Shown here piece after piece: positions 1-8,491 of a DNA stretch of 22,019 nucleotides. Position 1 is the stretch's first letter. Each line of letters begins with the position of its first letter. Source of the stretch: a virus. The notes under the pieces were generated by a model. The model saw only the letters and a program-made list of their open reading frames with translations, did no database searches and had not been told where the DNA came from. Position numbers and translations under genes: made by a program. The DNA is taken from positions 1 through 22,019 of IMG/VR virus record IMGVR_UViG_3300044675_002013; one strand, written 5' to 3'.

Positions 1-207
1 AAGACCGTGAGCTGTTTTGGATATTGTTACCGTGGTTCCAGAGCGACCGTATGTAACGCTTGAAGTTACTGGGGCTGAGGTTGAATCAAACAAAACCAAA
101 GTCCCGCTACCACCAAAAAAAGAAACGCCTTTAACGCGGTTTCTTCCAAGAACAAAAAACCCACTCTGGTTTAGATGTCCTTGTTTTACGTCAGTTTGCA
201 TGCCCAT
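1..207 (-). CDS. Partial phage protein, probable virion component (N-terminal 69 residues)
   Basis: The reading frame opens at ATG 205-207 and runs off the left edge without a stop. The ATG has a good ribosome binding site (AGGAG, six bases upstream). A second in-frame ATG lies two codons in. The product begins MGMQTDVKQGHLNQSG and is rich in Gly, Ser, Thr and Val, which is typical of beta-rich phage structural proteins. I recognise no domain. It is the last visible gene of the leftward head operon, downstream of the capsid genes, so a virion role is inferred from position only. A hairpin lies between it and the preceding gene. Confidence 0.6.
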   Translation of the reverse strand, partial: MGMQTDVKQGHLNQSGFFVLGRNRVKGVSFFGGSGTLVLFDSTSAPVTSSVTYGRSGTTVTISKTAHGL

Positions 208-224
208 ATCAATCTCCTGTAAAG

Positions 225-243
225 CAGGGGCCGAAGCCCCCTG
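225..243 (-). terminator. Intergenic hairpin with TTCG loop, weak terminator or processing site
   Basis: On the minus strand GGGGC, a TTCG tetraloop, then GCCCC form a perfect five-pair stem (227-240), flanked by a further CAG/CTG pairing. It lies just after the stop of the 250-783 gene. Only a short, broken T tract follows, so full termination is doubtful. Partial termination or mRNA 3' end protection is equally possible. Confidence 0.4.
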
Positions 244-249
244 AGTTGA

Positions 250-783
250 TTAAGCGTCAGCAAACGGAGTGACAACAGAGCCAGAGGCCAGCAAAACACC
301 AGTGACCATGTACTTGTTAGCCGCCAAGACAGTCACAGTGATGGTGGAGCCAGCAATACCGCCAGTGGTCGAGCCGTCCAAGTTGATGACATCGTTGGTT
401 GCGCCGGGGGCAAAAGCCGTCACTGCGCCAGAGCTGTCGGTGTCAACCATGATAATGGAGCCAACAAACTTGTCAGTGCCGTTGGTCTTGATAGCCACGG
501 CAGTGGCAGCAGTCTCAATGACAAACGTGTAGCTTGTACCCACGTTGTTAGAGGTGCTTGGGTCTTGGCCGGGACCAGATGTCACAGGATTGGCTGTGGC
601 ATTGATGGTAGGTAGTGTGATGACCAGCGTAGCGTCATTGGTACGAATGGTCTTGCCAGCGTACGAAGCCACATCCAGAGTCACGGTATTGGTGCCGTTA
701 GCCAGATTGACAATAGAAGCTGGGCCTTGGGTAATAAAGCCAGCCAATGAACGGACTGGGCCTTGGAAAGTAGTCAGAGCCAT
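250..783 (-). CDS. Probable virion protein, 177 aa, unknown function
   Basis: The ATG at 781-783 is preceded by GAGGAA about six bases upstream, so the start is well supported. The product is strongly enriched in Thr, Val, Ala, Gly and Asn, has few charged residues, and shows no signal peptide or membrane segment. That composition fits a beta-sandwich head decoration or fibre-like protein. I recognise no named family. It follows the major capsid gene, separated by a strong terminator, so it probably has its own promoter or depends on readthrough. Virion assignment is inferred from composition and neighbourhood. Confidence 0.75.
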   Translation of the reverse strand: MALTTFQGPVRSLAGFITQGPASIVNLANGTNTVTLDVASYAGKTIRTNDATLVITLPTINATANPVTSGPGQDPSTSNNVGTSYTFVIETAATAVAIKTNGTDKFVGSIIMVDTDSSGAVTAFAPGATNDVINLDGSTTGGIAGSTITVTVLAANKYMVTGVLLASGSVVTPFADA

Positions 784-850
784 GATGATTCCTCACATGC
801 GAGTTGAGGCGTCCTGTCTGCATGTCGTCGGCCCGGAGCCGTCAGGAACG

Positions 851-863
851 CCGGATAGTCCGG
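851..863. other. Short inverted repeat CCGGA-TAG-TCCGG
   Basis: A perfect five-base inverted repeat with a three-base spacer lies in the 146-base gap between the capsid gene and the 250-783 gene. It is immediately followed by a GTTTAAAC octamer (864-871). It could be an RNA hairpin or a protein site. I see no clear sigma70 promoter in this gap. Confidence 0.3.
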
Positions 864-880
864 GTTTAAACAAATATACA

Positions 881-910
881 GCAAAAGAAAAGGCCCCACA
901 AGGGGGCCTT
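881..910 (-). terminator. Rho-independent terminator of the major capsid gene
   Basis: Read on the minus strand, AAGGCCCC (910-903), a five-base loop, GGGGCCTT (897-890) and then TTCTTTT form a classic intrinsic terminator. It begins 20 bases after the capsid stop codon, which fits a highly expressed capsid message ending here. Confidence 0.85.
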
Positions 911-929
911 CTCAAATAATCCCGAAGGA

Positions 930-1835
930 TTAAGCGCCGGGGGAACCGAACACGCCCAGTGGGTCAGAGACGCCGAAGCTATAACGCTCACGGGCCTTGT
1001 AACGCACGTTGCCTGTGTCGAAATCGCCGTCCATGCTGTTAGCCAGCGGGGAACGAACGAAGTGCTTCAGGCCGTTGGGCACATCAGTCAACAGGAACCA
1101 AGCGTTGGTGTCAGTCAAGAAGTTGTTGACTGTGTAACCACCGGGGATGGAGCCGTTGTTCTTGATGGCGTTGATGTCGTTGTCAGCAGTGCCGACGCGG
1201 AGTTCAGTTTCCAACAAGCGGGTTGCAACGAATTGCAGCGATGGAGGAACCACCAGCTTCTTAGGCTTAGCTGCAATCAGCAGGCCGCGTTCGTCTGTCC
1301 AAGCTGCGATTTGAATGACGGCGTTTTCCAACGAAGTCTCGTTCAAGTCGGCTGCTGTAGAAGGACGGTTGCTGTTGACGCCACCAGACACCAGAGGGTG
1401 CGCAGTCGAGAACAAGGTCACGCCGTCACCGTAGGTGGGGCCGGTGAAACCGGTGTTCAGGATGGCAGCGGCTTTGACCTGCTTGGTGTAAGACATACCA
1501 CGGGCCAGAGCTTTGGTGTATCGGCTGGACAAGCTGTCATACAGGTTGTCTTCGATGGCCTCTTCAGTGATGGAGAAGCCCAAAGCGATGGTTTCGTGGG
1601 TGTAGCGAGCTGTAAAAGCTTCCTGAGCATTGTCATAAGCGATGGCTGCGCCTTCGTTCTTGACAGGAGCTGCGGAGAAGCCGGACAACTTAACTTCCTC
1701 TTCAAAGCTACGCTCTGAAGTCTCGGTCTCGTAGATTTCCTTGTGCTGCTCGCCGTATTTAGCGTACTCCAAACCGAACAAAGCGTTCAAGCCGGGGAGA
1801 AGTTCTTTCAGCAGTTGTGCGCGTGAAATAGCCAT
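930..1835 (-). CDS. Major capsid protein (HK97-fold, Mu gpT-like)
   Basis: This 301-residue protein is the probable building block of the phage head. It has the features of gpT-like major head subunits: an N-terminal helical region with an acidic E/K-rich stretch, a central helix-rich segment around residues 85-125 ending in AAAILNTGF, and an LFSTAHPL stretch near residue 140 that is typical of this family. Its length is normal for an HK97-fold capsid protein without a large cleaved delta domain. The start at 1833-1835 follows AAGGAG with seven-base spacing. It lies downstream of terminase, portal and scaffold-like genes, in the usual order, and is followed by a strong terminator. The assignment rests on motif recall, not a search. 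Confidence 0.85.
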   Translation of the reverse strand: MAISRAQLLKELLPGLNALFGLEYAKYGEQHKEIYETETSERSFEEEVKLSGFSAAPVKNEGAAIAYDNAQEAFTARYTHETIALGFSITEEAIEDNLYDSLSSRYTKALARGMSYTKQVKAAAILNTGFTGPTYGDGVTLFSTAHPLVSGGVNSNRPSTAADLNETSLENAVIQIAAWTDERGLLIAAKPKKLVVPPSLQFVATRLLETELRVGTADNDINAIKNNGSIPGGYTVNNFLTDTNAWFLLTDVPNGLKHFVRSPLANSMDGDFDTGNVRYKARERYSFGVSDPLGVFGSPGA

Positions 1836-1845
1836 GATTTACTCC

Positions 1846-2442
1846 TTAGACACCAGTGGTGTTGTTGTACTGGTGTGTGTTGATTTTCACCAACAACTCG
1901 GTGAAAGTGTCAGCAGCAGTAGCTGTCTCAGGCACAACGTCGATCACACGGATTGGAAGGGTGGCAGTAGTGCCAGCGCCAGTCAAAGTGACGGCGAAAG
2001 CAGAATTACCGGTGGTGGTGTTTCCAGCGTTCAGGACGAGCGCAAGGTTAGTACCAACAACAGTACGGCCAGCGGTGCCCATGGTCGTGCCAGAGGTTAC
2101 GACAGCAACCTTGAACAGAGCCATCGGGTCGTCAACAACGTAGGCCAGCGCCAGATTGGTGGACGTAGATGCCAAAGCGGGAATGAATTGACCTTGAACG
2201 GTTTGACCGCTCGAGTTCACGTATTGCCCGCCCATGCACACGCCAACAATGTTGCCAGAGTCAGTTGTGGTGGATTTAACGAGAAAACCATCGCTGTTGA
2301 TTACAACGGTATCGCCATCAAAGATGGCAGTGCCGAAGCCAGCAGCTACGGGAATCTGACGAATTGCACCTGCGTACGGCATGCCATCAATACGATTGAT
2401 TGCTTGCAGGCCGAAGGGTGCCGAAACGGTGGGGTAAGCCAT
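1846..2442 (-). CDS. Probable head-associated structural protein, 198 aa
   Basis: The product begins MAYPTVSAPFGLQAIN and is rich in Thr, Val, Gly and Ala, with alternating hydrophobic and polar residues suggesting beta strands. Proteins of this kind sit directly before the capsid gene in many environmental phages. A head decoration or capsid-stabilising role is plausible, but I cannot name a family. The start at 2440-2442 follows TTGGAG with an eight-base spacing. Only ten bases separate its stop from the capsid gene, so the two are very probably co-transcribed. Confidence 0.75.
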   Translation of the reverse strand: MAYPTVSAPFGLQAINRIDGMPYAGAIRQIPVAAGFGTAIFDGDTVVINSDGFLVKSTTTDSGNIVGVCMGGQYVNSSGQTVQGQFIPALASTSTNLALAYVVDDPMALFKVAVVTSGTTMGTAGRTVVGTNLALVLNAGNTTTGNSAFAVTLTGAGTTATLPIRVIDVVPETATAADTFTELLVKINTHQYNNTTGV

Positions 2443-2460
2443 GTTTGGACTCCAAAAAAA

Positions 2461-2922
2461 TTAAATGCCTTTACCGAAAGTGACCTTTGTGCTGCGCTCT
2501 TTGAAAAGCGGCATACGCGGGTCGTTCTCTCGCATGTAGGTGTTATCCACTGATTGCATCTGCGCATCTGCCTGTTGGGCGTAATACGCGTTCCGCTGCT
2601 CGGTGAACTCCACAGGTGTTTTGCAAAGCAACAAGCCACCAACTTCGATGCTGTCGGGGTAGTGGTTTTGCCCACTATTAAACAAGCGAATCTCAGGATG
2701 ATCTGATGCTTTAACGGGCTCCCAGCCCTCTCGCCATTTGCCGGAAGCGTTCATGGCATCAGCCTTGCCAAGCGTGGCAATCCGAATCCAGCGATAAGCG
2801 TAACCCTCTTCCGGTGTCGGATCGGGCAAAAGCTGGGGTGGCATCCATTTTTTTGGACGCTCGGTTGTTTCACGCGTTTGCAGAGCACGAGGCTCGCGGT
2901 TATCAAGTTCTGTTTTAGCCAT
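2461..2922 (-). CDS. Conserved-looking phage protein in the head operon, about 153 aa
   Basis: There are two possible starts. ATG at 2926-2928 overlaps the upstream stop as ATGA, but its GAGGAA ribosome site touches the ATG. ATG at 2920-2922 has GAGG at eight-base spacing and gives a protein starting MAKTELDNREP, which I prefer. The product is hydrophilic with a basic N-terminal part (TTERPKKW), a Trp/Tyr-rich middle (YAYRWIRIAT) and no recognised domain. It sits between the scaffold-like gene and the probable head structural gene, so a role in head assembly is inferred from position only. Confidence 0.75.
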   Translation of the reverse strand: MAKTELDNREPRALQTRETTERPKKWMPPQLLPDPTPEEGYAYRWIRIATLGKADAMNASGKWREGWEPVKASDHPEIRLFNSGQNHYPDSIEVGGLLLCKTPVEFTEQRNAYYAQQADAQMQSVDNTYMRENDPRMPLFKERSTKVTFGKGI

Positions 2923-2924
2923 TT

Positions 2925-3881
2925 TCATTTCCTCATTTCTGCCGCAACTGCACGGGCGTACTGCTCATTCGTCAGTCCCAACCGCTTAGCGAGTTCCACC
3001 TGCGTCCTTGTCAGCACGATCTTTTTAGGCGCTGTGCTGCGAGTTGCTGGTGCAACAACATTCGATTTCTTTGGAGAAGGAGTCGCATCCCCCAAAACTT
3101 CAGTATCCCCGGACTCGAACGCATCCGGAAAGACTTGTTTCATACGAGCATCGATGCGCTCGTAATATTCAGACGATGACGGCGTAATTCCAGATTTAAC
3201 CAGCTTGTTGTGGAACCCCAATGCAAAGCTGGTCATCTCGTCGTCATTGCCAAACCATGTGTTCTTATCTGTCCATTCCTGAGTTTTCGCATCAAGTTTG
3301 GGCCGAACTGGTTCAGCGGTAGGTATTTGTACCTGTTTTTCCTGCTCTTGTACAGGTGCTGGCCGAAAATTGTTTACACGCTCAGCTTTCATCTGAATCG
3401 AGGTCATTTTCAACTGGGCCGCAGTCAAGGCGTCAGAATCGCCACTTTCGTGAGCGGCCTTGAACTCTCGCTGCGCGTCCGCCAGCTCACTGGCTACAAC
3501 CTTTTTAGCCTGCTCGAGGAGGGCGCTCTGGCCTTGGTGCAAGCTGCCTTTGAGTTTTTTGTTCTCTTCGACAACCTGCTGGGCAAGACGTACGGCCTCT
3601 TCGCGTTCCCGCAAAGCAGACTCTTTGGCTCTACGCTCTTCGTGGTAGCCCTTGGTGAAGTGCTGAATGCGTTTACGAACGCCCTCGTCGTACTTGGAAA
3701 GCTCTTCGTCGGTTACATCCTTAGGAGGCTCTTCCATTGGCTTTCTGCCACGGTCCTCCTCGGGGGTGTCGTCAACAATCTCAACTTCTGGCTCGGCCTC
3801 TACAGCCTTTGATCCAGCGCGGGATTGCTTTTCCTCCACCTCGTCGGGGAAGGTAAATTCGGTTTTGTCAATTTCTGCCAT
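2925..3881 (-). CDS. Putative capsid scaffolding protein, 318 aa
   Basis: The composition is that of a scaffold: a strongly acidic N-terminus (residues 1-60 rich in Glu and Asp), a long charged coiled-coil region (about 75-170, many Glu, Lys, Gln and Ala), a low-complexity middle, and a basic C-terminus that could contact the capsid shell. It lies between the portal and capsid genes, where scaffolds are usually found. AAGGAGG four to five bases before ATG 3879-3881 is the strongest ribosome site in the operon. The stop codon of the upstream GroES-like gene is embedded in it, which suggests coupled translation. No enzyme motif is seen. Confidence 0.7.
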   Translation of the reverse strand: MAEIDKTEFTFPDEVEEKQSRAGSKAVEAEPEVEIVDDTPEEDRGRKPMEEPPKDVTDEELSKYDEGVRKRIQHFTKGYHEERRAKESALREREEAVRLAQQVVEENKKLKGSLHQGQSALLEQAKKVVASELADAQREFKAAHESGDSDALTAAQLKMTSIQMKAERVNNFRPAPVQEQEKQVQIPTAEPVRPKLDAKTQEWTDKNTWFGNDDEMTSFALGFHNKLVKSGITPSSSEYYERIDARMKQVFPDAFESGDTEVLGDATPSPKKSNVVAPATRSTAPKKIVLTRTQVELAKRLGLTNEQYARAVAAEMRK

Positions 3882-3890
3882 GGTTCCTCC

Positions 3891-4292
3891 TTAAACGCGC
3901 TGAATGCCGCGTGGGTCTTCGACCACAGCCTCGACAGAGTCATCGTTGATGATCCGCCACTCGGTCCCGTGAATCTTCATTCGCGTTCCAGTGTTGGGTC
4001 TCACGATCACAAAGTCACCCACCTTGCAGCTTGGGCCGCTTGGGAAACGTTTCTCATCTTTGAATGCATCTGGCCCGATCTTTGCCACAAACAGCACGGG
4101 CGACAGCAGCTCTTCAAACTGCATTGTCTGGTTGGCTTTAAGTAAGCCGCCCTCGTACTCTTCCTTGGCTTCTGGGAGCATGCACAGAAGATGGTAGGTT
4201 TGCGGGTCTGGAATCTGTGTGGCCTTGTCCTCAACAGTCTTGTTGAGAAGGCCAGACAGATCAACCGCCTGAACATCAAAGTTAGTCGTCAT
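3891..4292 (-). CDS. GroES-like co-chaperonin (chaperonin-10 family)
   Basis: This 133-residue protein aligns by eye with GroES. YHLLCMLPEAKEEYEGGLL (about residues 33-51) corresponds to the first strands and the GG-hydrophobic mobile loop that docks on GroEL. VLFVAKIGPDAF (66-77) and KVGDFVIVRPNTGTRM (90-105) match the family's V-x-x-V-G and K-V-G-D-x-V core. DDSVEAVVE near the C-terminus matches the DILAIVE ending. It is longer than GroES because of about 30 extra N-terminal residues. Phage co-chaperonins such as T4 gp31 replace host GroES so that GroEL can fold the capsid protein. Its place just upstream of the scaffold and capsid genes supports that role. The ribosome site is weak, so translation probably depends on the overlapping upstream gene. 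Confidence 0.75.
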   Translation of the reverse strand: MTTNFDVQAVDLSGLLNKTVEDKATQIPDPQTYHLLCMLPEAKEEYEGGLLKANQTMQFEELLSPVLFVAKIGPDAFKDEKRFPSGPSCKVGDFVIVRPNTGTRMKIHGTEWRIINDDSVEAVVEDPRGIQRV

Positions 4293-4479
4293 TGTCGTCT
4301 TTCAGTTTACGCACGAGGTCGCCAATTTCACGCTGTGCGGTCTGGAGACCTCGGATGACCCCGCACAACTCTCGGTAGTTGGCATAGTCTTTCGACTGGC
4401 CCACCACCAAAGCTTCTGAATGACTTTTGACATGCTCCTCAATTCTTTTGTTGAGAAGCTCCAAAATTTGGTTGTCCAT
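4282..4479 (-). CDS. Small coiled-coil protein, 65 aa, unknown function
   Basis: The short, highly charged product (MDNQILELLNKRIEEHVK...) is predicted by eye to be helical with heptad-like leucines. It has no membrane segment or known motif. ATG 4477-4479 follows GAGGAAA, and the portal stop codon lies inside that ribosome site. Its 3' end overlaps the GroES-like gene by 11 bases in another frame, which suggests translational coupling. A head assembly helper is possible from position alone. Confidence 0.7.
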   Translation of the reverse strand: MDNQILELLNKRIEEHVKSHSEALVVGQSKDYANYRELCGVIRGLQTAQREIGDLVRKLKDDNDD

Positions 4480-4487
4480 GTTTCCTC

Positions 4488-6989
4488 TTAGTTCTCCGGC
4501 GATTTAGCAGCCGGTCTGTTTAAACGCTCCATCAGCTTAGCCTGCATCTTGGCGGATGCTTCCTGTTGCTTTTGGCTCATCTTTTGTTCAAACTCCTGCT
4601 GACGCTGAGCCATCTCTTGCTCGTGCAGTTGTCTGTCCATGATCATTTCTTGCTGCATTTTTGCTGCGGCAACCTCCGGGTTCTCGCCCTGACGGTTTGC
4701 GGCCTCTTGGGCTTTGAGCTGAAGTTCTTGCTGGCGGACAGCCAAGTCGCCCTGAACCTTTTGCTCTTTGATTGAGGCGTCTTTCATCTTGATCTGCAGC
4801 TCTTGTTGCTGCATTTGGACCAGTGGGTCTTGGGCTTGTTGCTGGGCTTGCTGCTGAGCAGCCTGACCTTTGCTCTGAGCTAGAACCTGCTGGGATGCTT
4901 GAGCAACCAGACGCGACAACTGAACCTCAACATCCTCTGGCAGGTCTTCATCGGGCTTGGGCATGGGCACGCCCAACTGCTCTTCGACCTTCTTGCGGTA
5001 GGCAAATGCCAAGTGCTCTGAGATGTGGGCCATGATTTCGGCCTGCATCTTTTGCGCTTGTGGGTTCTGACCAATCTGCGCGGCCATCAGGGGGTCTTGC
5101 ATCAAAGCCATGTGGACTGCGATGTGTGCGTCATGGTCTTGGTAGATGAACGCCTTGGTGGGCTTTCCGTTCAGAAATGCCATGTTCTCGCTGACTGGGT
5201 CGCGTGGCTTCATGTCATCATCAATTGGAACCAGCTTGTCTGCGTTCTTGATTCCCAAGACCTCGATCATCTGACGGTGCAACTGCGGTAGGTCATAGAT
5301 TTGAGGAGCCTGCGCGGCCAACTGAATCACAGCTTGGTACTGCATGATCCGCTGGGCCATTGTGGAGCTGTTTGGATCACTGACCGGGATAACCTCGACC
5401 ATGTCGTAGTCTTCCCGCTTAGCCATGCGGTCACCGCCTTGGGGCTCGTACTCGTATTCGCTTGGGGTGTTGTCGCGGATGATTTCCTTGAGCAGTTTAA
5501 ATTCCTGCTTCATGGCGTAGTGGACCCGGGCTTGAACTGCGCTCATGGTTTTGAGTTGACGCTCCAGCAACGCCAGAGTTGTGCCGACAGGAGAGTTGGC
5601 ACTCATGTCGCTGATGTTCATATCAGCGATGGAGCCCAGACGGCGGCCCTCTTCTGTGATGCGGTCAAGCAGAACAGCCAGAACTTGTGACGGCTCCTTG
5701 TATGGCAGGGGCATGATGTTGTCACGCACTGTGCCACCGGGCACGTCCACATCTCGCCATTCTCCGGGAGCGATTGGGGTGTCATCTCCTTTAATCCGCA
5801 GACCACGCGACTTCAAGCCACCGGGCAGGTTGGACAGAGTTCCTGCGTCCACCAACTGACGGATCAGGGATGTACCCGCACGGGCATAGCCGCCGATCAG
5901 GTGGATGTAGCCGAAACCATAAGCGCCAAAACCGGGTACGTAGTCATACTGAACGAAATGCTGGCGCTTGATTTTTTTCTTGTCGGTCTCGTTCCAGTTA
6001 CGGTAGACCGACAGAACCTTGCTGGTTCCCTTGTCGATGGTAACGATGTAAGGAAGAGCAATGCCATCCTTGTCCTCGTACCCGGGCATGTCGTAGTCCA
6101 CTTGAATCTCAAGGAACTGATAACGCTCGTCTTCGGTGACGGAGTAGCCCTGCTCTTCGGCTTTCTTTTTCTCCACATCGTTGTGGATCATGACGGGCTC
6201 ACCCAGCTCAACATCACGGTAGAAGCCTGCGACCTGAAGCTTCTTGACATCGTTCTTTGTCTTGCGCATCACATGGGTAACGCGCTCGGCAGAGCGAGCA
6301 CCCGATGAGCCGTAGGGGATGACGATGTCTTCGGCGGGGCAGAAGATGGCTACCTGACGGCCAAGGCCGGGATCGAAGTAAACCTTCTTGAAGGCGGAGC
6401 CTGCCAGACCCAAGTTGAACAGCATGCGCTCATGCTCCGGGCGGTATTCAGGCATGCCGTCAACCAACTGGAAGTTCATGTCGGTGCGGACTCGCTCGGC
6501 TGCGTCTTCTTTCAATTTGTCGATTGCGCCAATGATCTGCGTTTTGACGGGGCCTTGAGCGGGGAAGGTCTCAATGATGGTCTCGGACTGGAAGCGGACT
6601 GCGGCTTCTGTCAGGAGGGTGGAGAAGACGCCACAGGCCCCCGTCCAAGGCTCGGTGCGCTCCTCATACTTCATGCCAAGGACCTCGAGCCCTCGCACAT
6701 ACATCTCTACCCATTCTTTACGAGATGAGATGTCAGATTCCACTTCTCCTACCAAGTCAGAGCCAAGCTTTTCAAGCTCACCCTCATCCATAAACTCTGC
6801 CAAGTTGGCCTCGAACGACTCCTCTTCTTCTGGCATAAGGTCGATTGCCATGCCGTCGATGCCGATGATTACATCGTCGGGGTTCTCGATGATGATCTCC
6901 ACTGCGGGGGTGTCATCTTGAATCATGTCTGAGAAATCAATCCCCTCAGGGGCCGGGGAGAGAGACGAAACCATGCTGCTTGTTGCCAT
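4488..6989 (-). CDS. Portal protein, 833 aa
   Basis: The portal forms the dodecameric ring at one head vertex through which DNA enters. Evidence is its size, its position directly after terminase large subunit, and a mixed alpha/beta core of about 620 residues (for example EPWTGACGVFSTLLTEAA near residue 115 and GYIHLIGGYARAGTSL in the middle) like long podovirus or P22-type portals. The final 150 or so residues are a Gln/Lys/Met-rich coiled coil, comparable to the C-terminal barrel extension of such portals. ATG 6987-6989 follows AAGGA with eight-base spacing. The 3' end overlaps the next gene's ribosome site. The subfamily is uncertain. Confidence 0.85.
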   Translation of the reverse strand: MATSSMVSSLSPAPEGIDFSDMIQDDTPAVEIIIENPDDVIIGIDGMAIDLMPEEEESFEANLAEFMDEGELEKLGSDLVGEVESDISSRKEWVEMYVRGLEVLGMKYEERTEPWTGACGVFSTLLTEAAVRFQSETIIETFPAQGPVKTQIIGAIDKLKEDAAERVRTDMNFQLVDGMPEYRPEHERMLFNLGLAGSAFKKVYFDPGLGRQVAIFCPAEDIVIPYGSSGARSAERVTHVMRKTKNDVKKLQVAGFYRDVELGEPVMIHNDVEKKKAEEQGYSVTEDERYQFLEIQVDYDMPGYEDKDGIALPYIVTIDKGTSKVLSVYRNWNETDKKKIKRQHFVQYDYVPGFGAYGFGYIHLIGGYARAGTSLIRQLVDAGTLSNLPGGLKSRGLRIKGDDTPIAPGEWRDVDVPGGTVRDNIMPLPYKEPSQVLAVLLDRITEEGRRLGSIADMNISDMSANSPVGTTLALLERQLKTMSAVQARVHYAMKQEFKLLKEIIRDNTPSEYEYEPQGGDRMAKREDYDMVEVIPVSDPNSSTMAQRIMQYQAVIQLAAQAPQIYDLPQLHRQMIEVLGIKNADKLVPIDDDMKPRDPVSENMAFLNGKPTKAFIYQDHDAHIAVHMALMQDPLMAAQIGQNPQAQKMQAEIMAHISEHLAFAYRKKVEEQLGVPMPKPDEDLPEDVEVQLSRLVAQASQQVLAQSKGQAAQQQAQQQAQDPLVQMQQQELQIKMKDASIKEQKVQGDLAVRQQELQLKAQEAANRQGENPEVAAAKMQQEMIMDRQLHEQEMAQRQQEFEQKMSQKQQEASAKMQAKLMERLNRPAAKSPEN

Positions 6990-6997
6990 GACGATCC

Positions 6998-8491
6998 TTA
7001 ATAGAAGGCGGTTTTGCGCCGGAAATAACGCTGCTCTTCGGGCTCATCAGATTCAATCTGAATGAATCCACCTCTTCTAAATCGAAGCAAGGCTTGGCTT
7101 GTTGAGTCCACAAGGTCGTCGTTTTCGCCGTTTGGGAACGCGGCCAACTCCTCCATCAACTCATCTGCCCATCGGGTTTCTGGACACCAAACAACTCCGG
7201 AAGCGAAAAGGTCTGAGATAGCGTTTACACGCGCAATCTTATCGCTTCCTTTGCCCGGTGTGTACTCCTCAAGCAAGATTCCTGTCTGCCGAAGCTCATA
7301 GATCAGCGGAGCGCCTGCCGCTTTCTTCTCCACAATCAGGGTATCTGGCTCCCATTCCTTGTACATCTCAAAAGCTTTTTGTTTAAGCTCAGGAAACTCC
7401 ATGCGAGCTTTAAACGCATCCAGACAGATGATGTTGGTCTTCAGATTGCCCAAGCTGTCGGGGTGCTCGAAGATTCCCCACGTTGTGCAGGCTGAATAGT
7501 CTGCCCTGTTGGACTTTTCAAAGGCGGTATCCCAGCTTTGGATGATGTAATCGCACTGCGGAGCGGTGTCCGACTCCCAAATGCGCCACTGATCACGCTT
7601 AATGATCGCGCCTTCTTCGGATGTGGGGTTCTGTTGGTACTGCGCTTCCCATTTGGCGACAGGAATCTCAGCCTTGATGGCTTCAAGTTCCGTTTTCTTC
7701 CAAAATCCGGGCCACAAAGGGGTTCCTGAGGGCAAAATCGCAGGAAACTCTATAACTTCCCAGTCATCCACGCCATCTTTTGAGGCATTTTTAAGAATCT
7801 GCCCAGTCAAATCTCTCTTTGACCAGCGCGTCATCACGATGATGATCGCTCCCCCGGGCTGTAAACGCTGACGAGGGCCGGATGTGTACCACTCATACAC
7901 GTTGTCATACACAGCGGGGTTGCCTTGCTTGGCCTCCTGCTCCGAATGCGGGTCATCAATGATCAGAAGGTCGGCTCCCTTACCCGTGACGGCTCCGCCG
8001 ACACCAATAGCGAAGTAGTCGCCGCCTGCGTGGGTGTTCCAGCGACCTGCTGCCTTTGAATCAGAGGACAGTTTGGTGTCAAACACCCGGGAGAAGGCCT
8101 CAGAGGAGACCAAGTTCCTCACCTTCCGGCCAAAGCCTACGGCAAGTTCTGCGGTGTGGGCAGTCTGGATGATCTTTTTCTCCGGGAATCTGCCCAAGAA
8201 CCACGCAGGCAGGAGGTAGGAGGCAAACTCAGACTTGGTGTGCCGAGGAGGCATGTTGATGATGAGCCTCTTGAGTTGCCCCTTGGCAACTCTCTCAAAA
8301 GCATTCGCCATGATCTGGTGGTGCTTCCCAGAGATAAACCCCGGCCACATGTGGGAGGCGTAATAAATGAAGGACTCTTGGCACTTCTCCACTCTGTCGT
8401 ACTCAAGAAGCATCATGATCTTGGCACGCTCCGCCTCATCCACAAGAGGAATCAATGCCCGGTAATCCTCCACCTCCTTACGGCTCATCAT
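6998..8491 (-). CDS. terL: Terminase large subunit
   Basis: This 497-residue packaging motor has all the main landmarks. The Walker A-like loop is MPPRHTKSE (residues 80-88). Walker B is LLIIDD (175-180). The coupling motif TRW is at 221-223. The RNase H-like nuclease domain has D321 in SWDTAF, E388 in IVEKK and an NDDLVD acidic cluster near 458-462. Length is normal and the gene looks intact. The start ATGATG at 8486-8491 overlaps the preceding stop as ATGA. The ribosome site is poor, so translation is probably coupled to the small winged-helix gene. It cuts and pumps phage DNA into proheads together with the small subunit encoded at 9019-9657. Confidence 0.95.
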   Translation of the reverse strand: MMSRKEVEDYRALIPLVDEAERAKIMMLLEYDRVEKCQESFIYYASHMWPGFISGKHHQIMANAFERVAKGQLKRLIINMPPRHTKSEFASYLLPAWFLGRFPEKKIIQTAHTAELAVGFGRKVRNLVSSEAFSRVFDTKLSSDSKAAGRWNTHAGGDYFAIGVGGAVTGKGADLLIIDDPHSEQEAKQGNPAVYDNVYEWYTSGPRQRLQPGGAIIIVMTRWSKRDLTGQILKNASKDGVDDWEVIEFPAILPSGTPLWPGFWKKTELEAIKAEIPVAKWEAQYQQNPTSEEGAIIKRDQWRIWESDTAPQCDYIIQSWDTAFEKSNRADYSACTTWGIFEHPDSLGNLKTNIICLDAFKARMEFPELKQKAFEMYKEWEPDTLIVEKKAAGAPLIYELRQTGILLEEYTPGKGSDKIARVNAISDLFASGVVWCPETRWADELMEELAAFPNGENDDLVDSTSQALLRFRRGGFIQIESDEPEEQRYFRRKTAFY

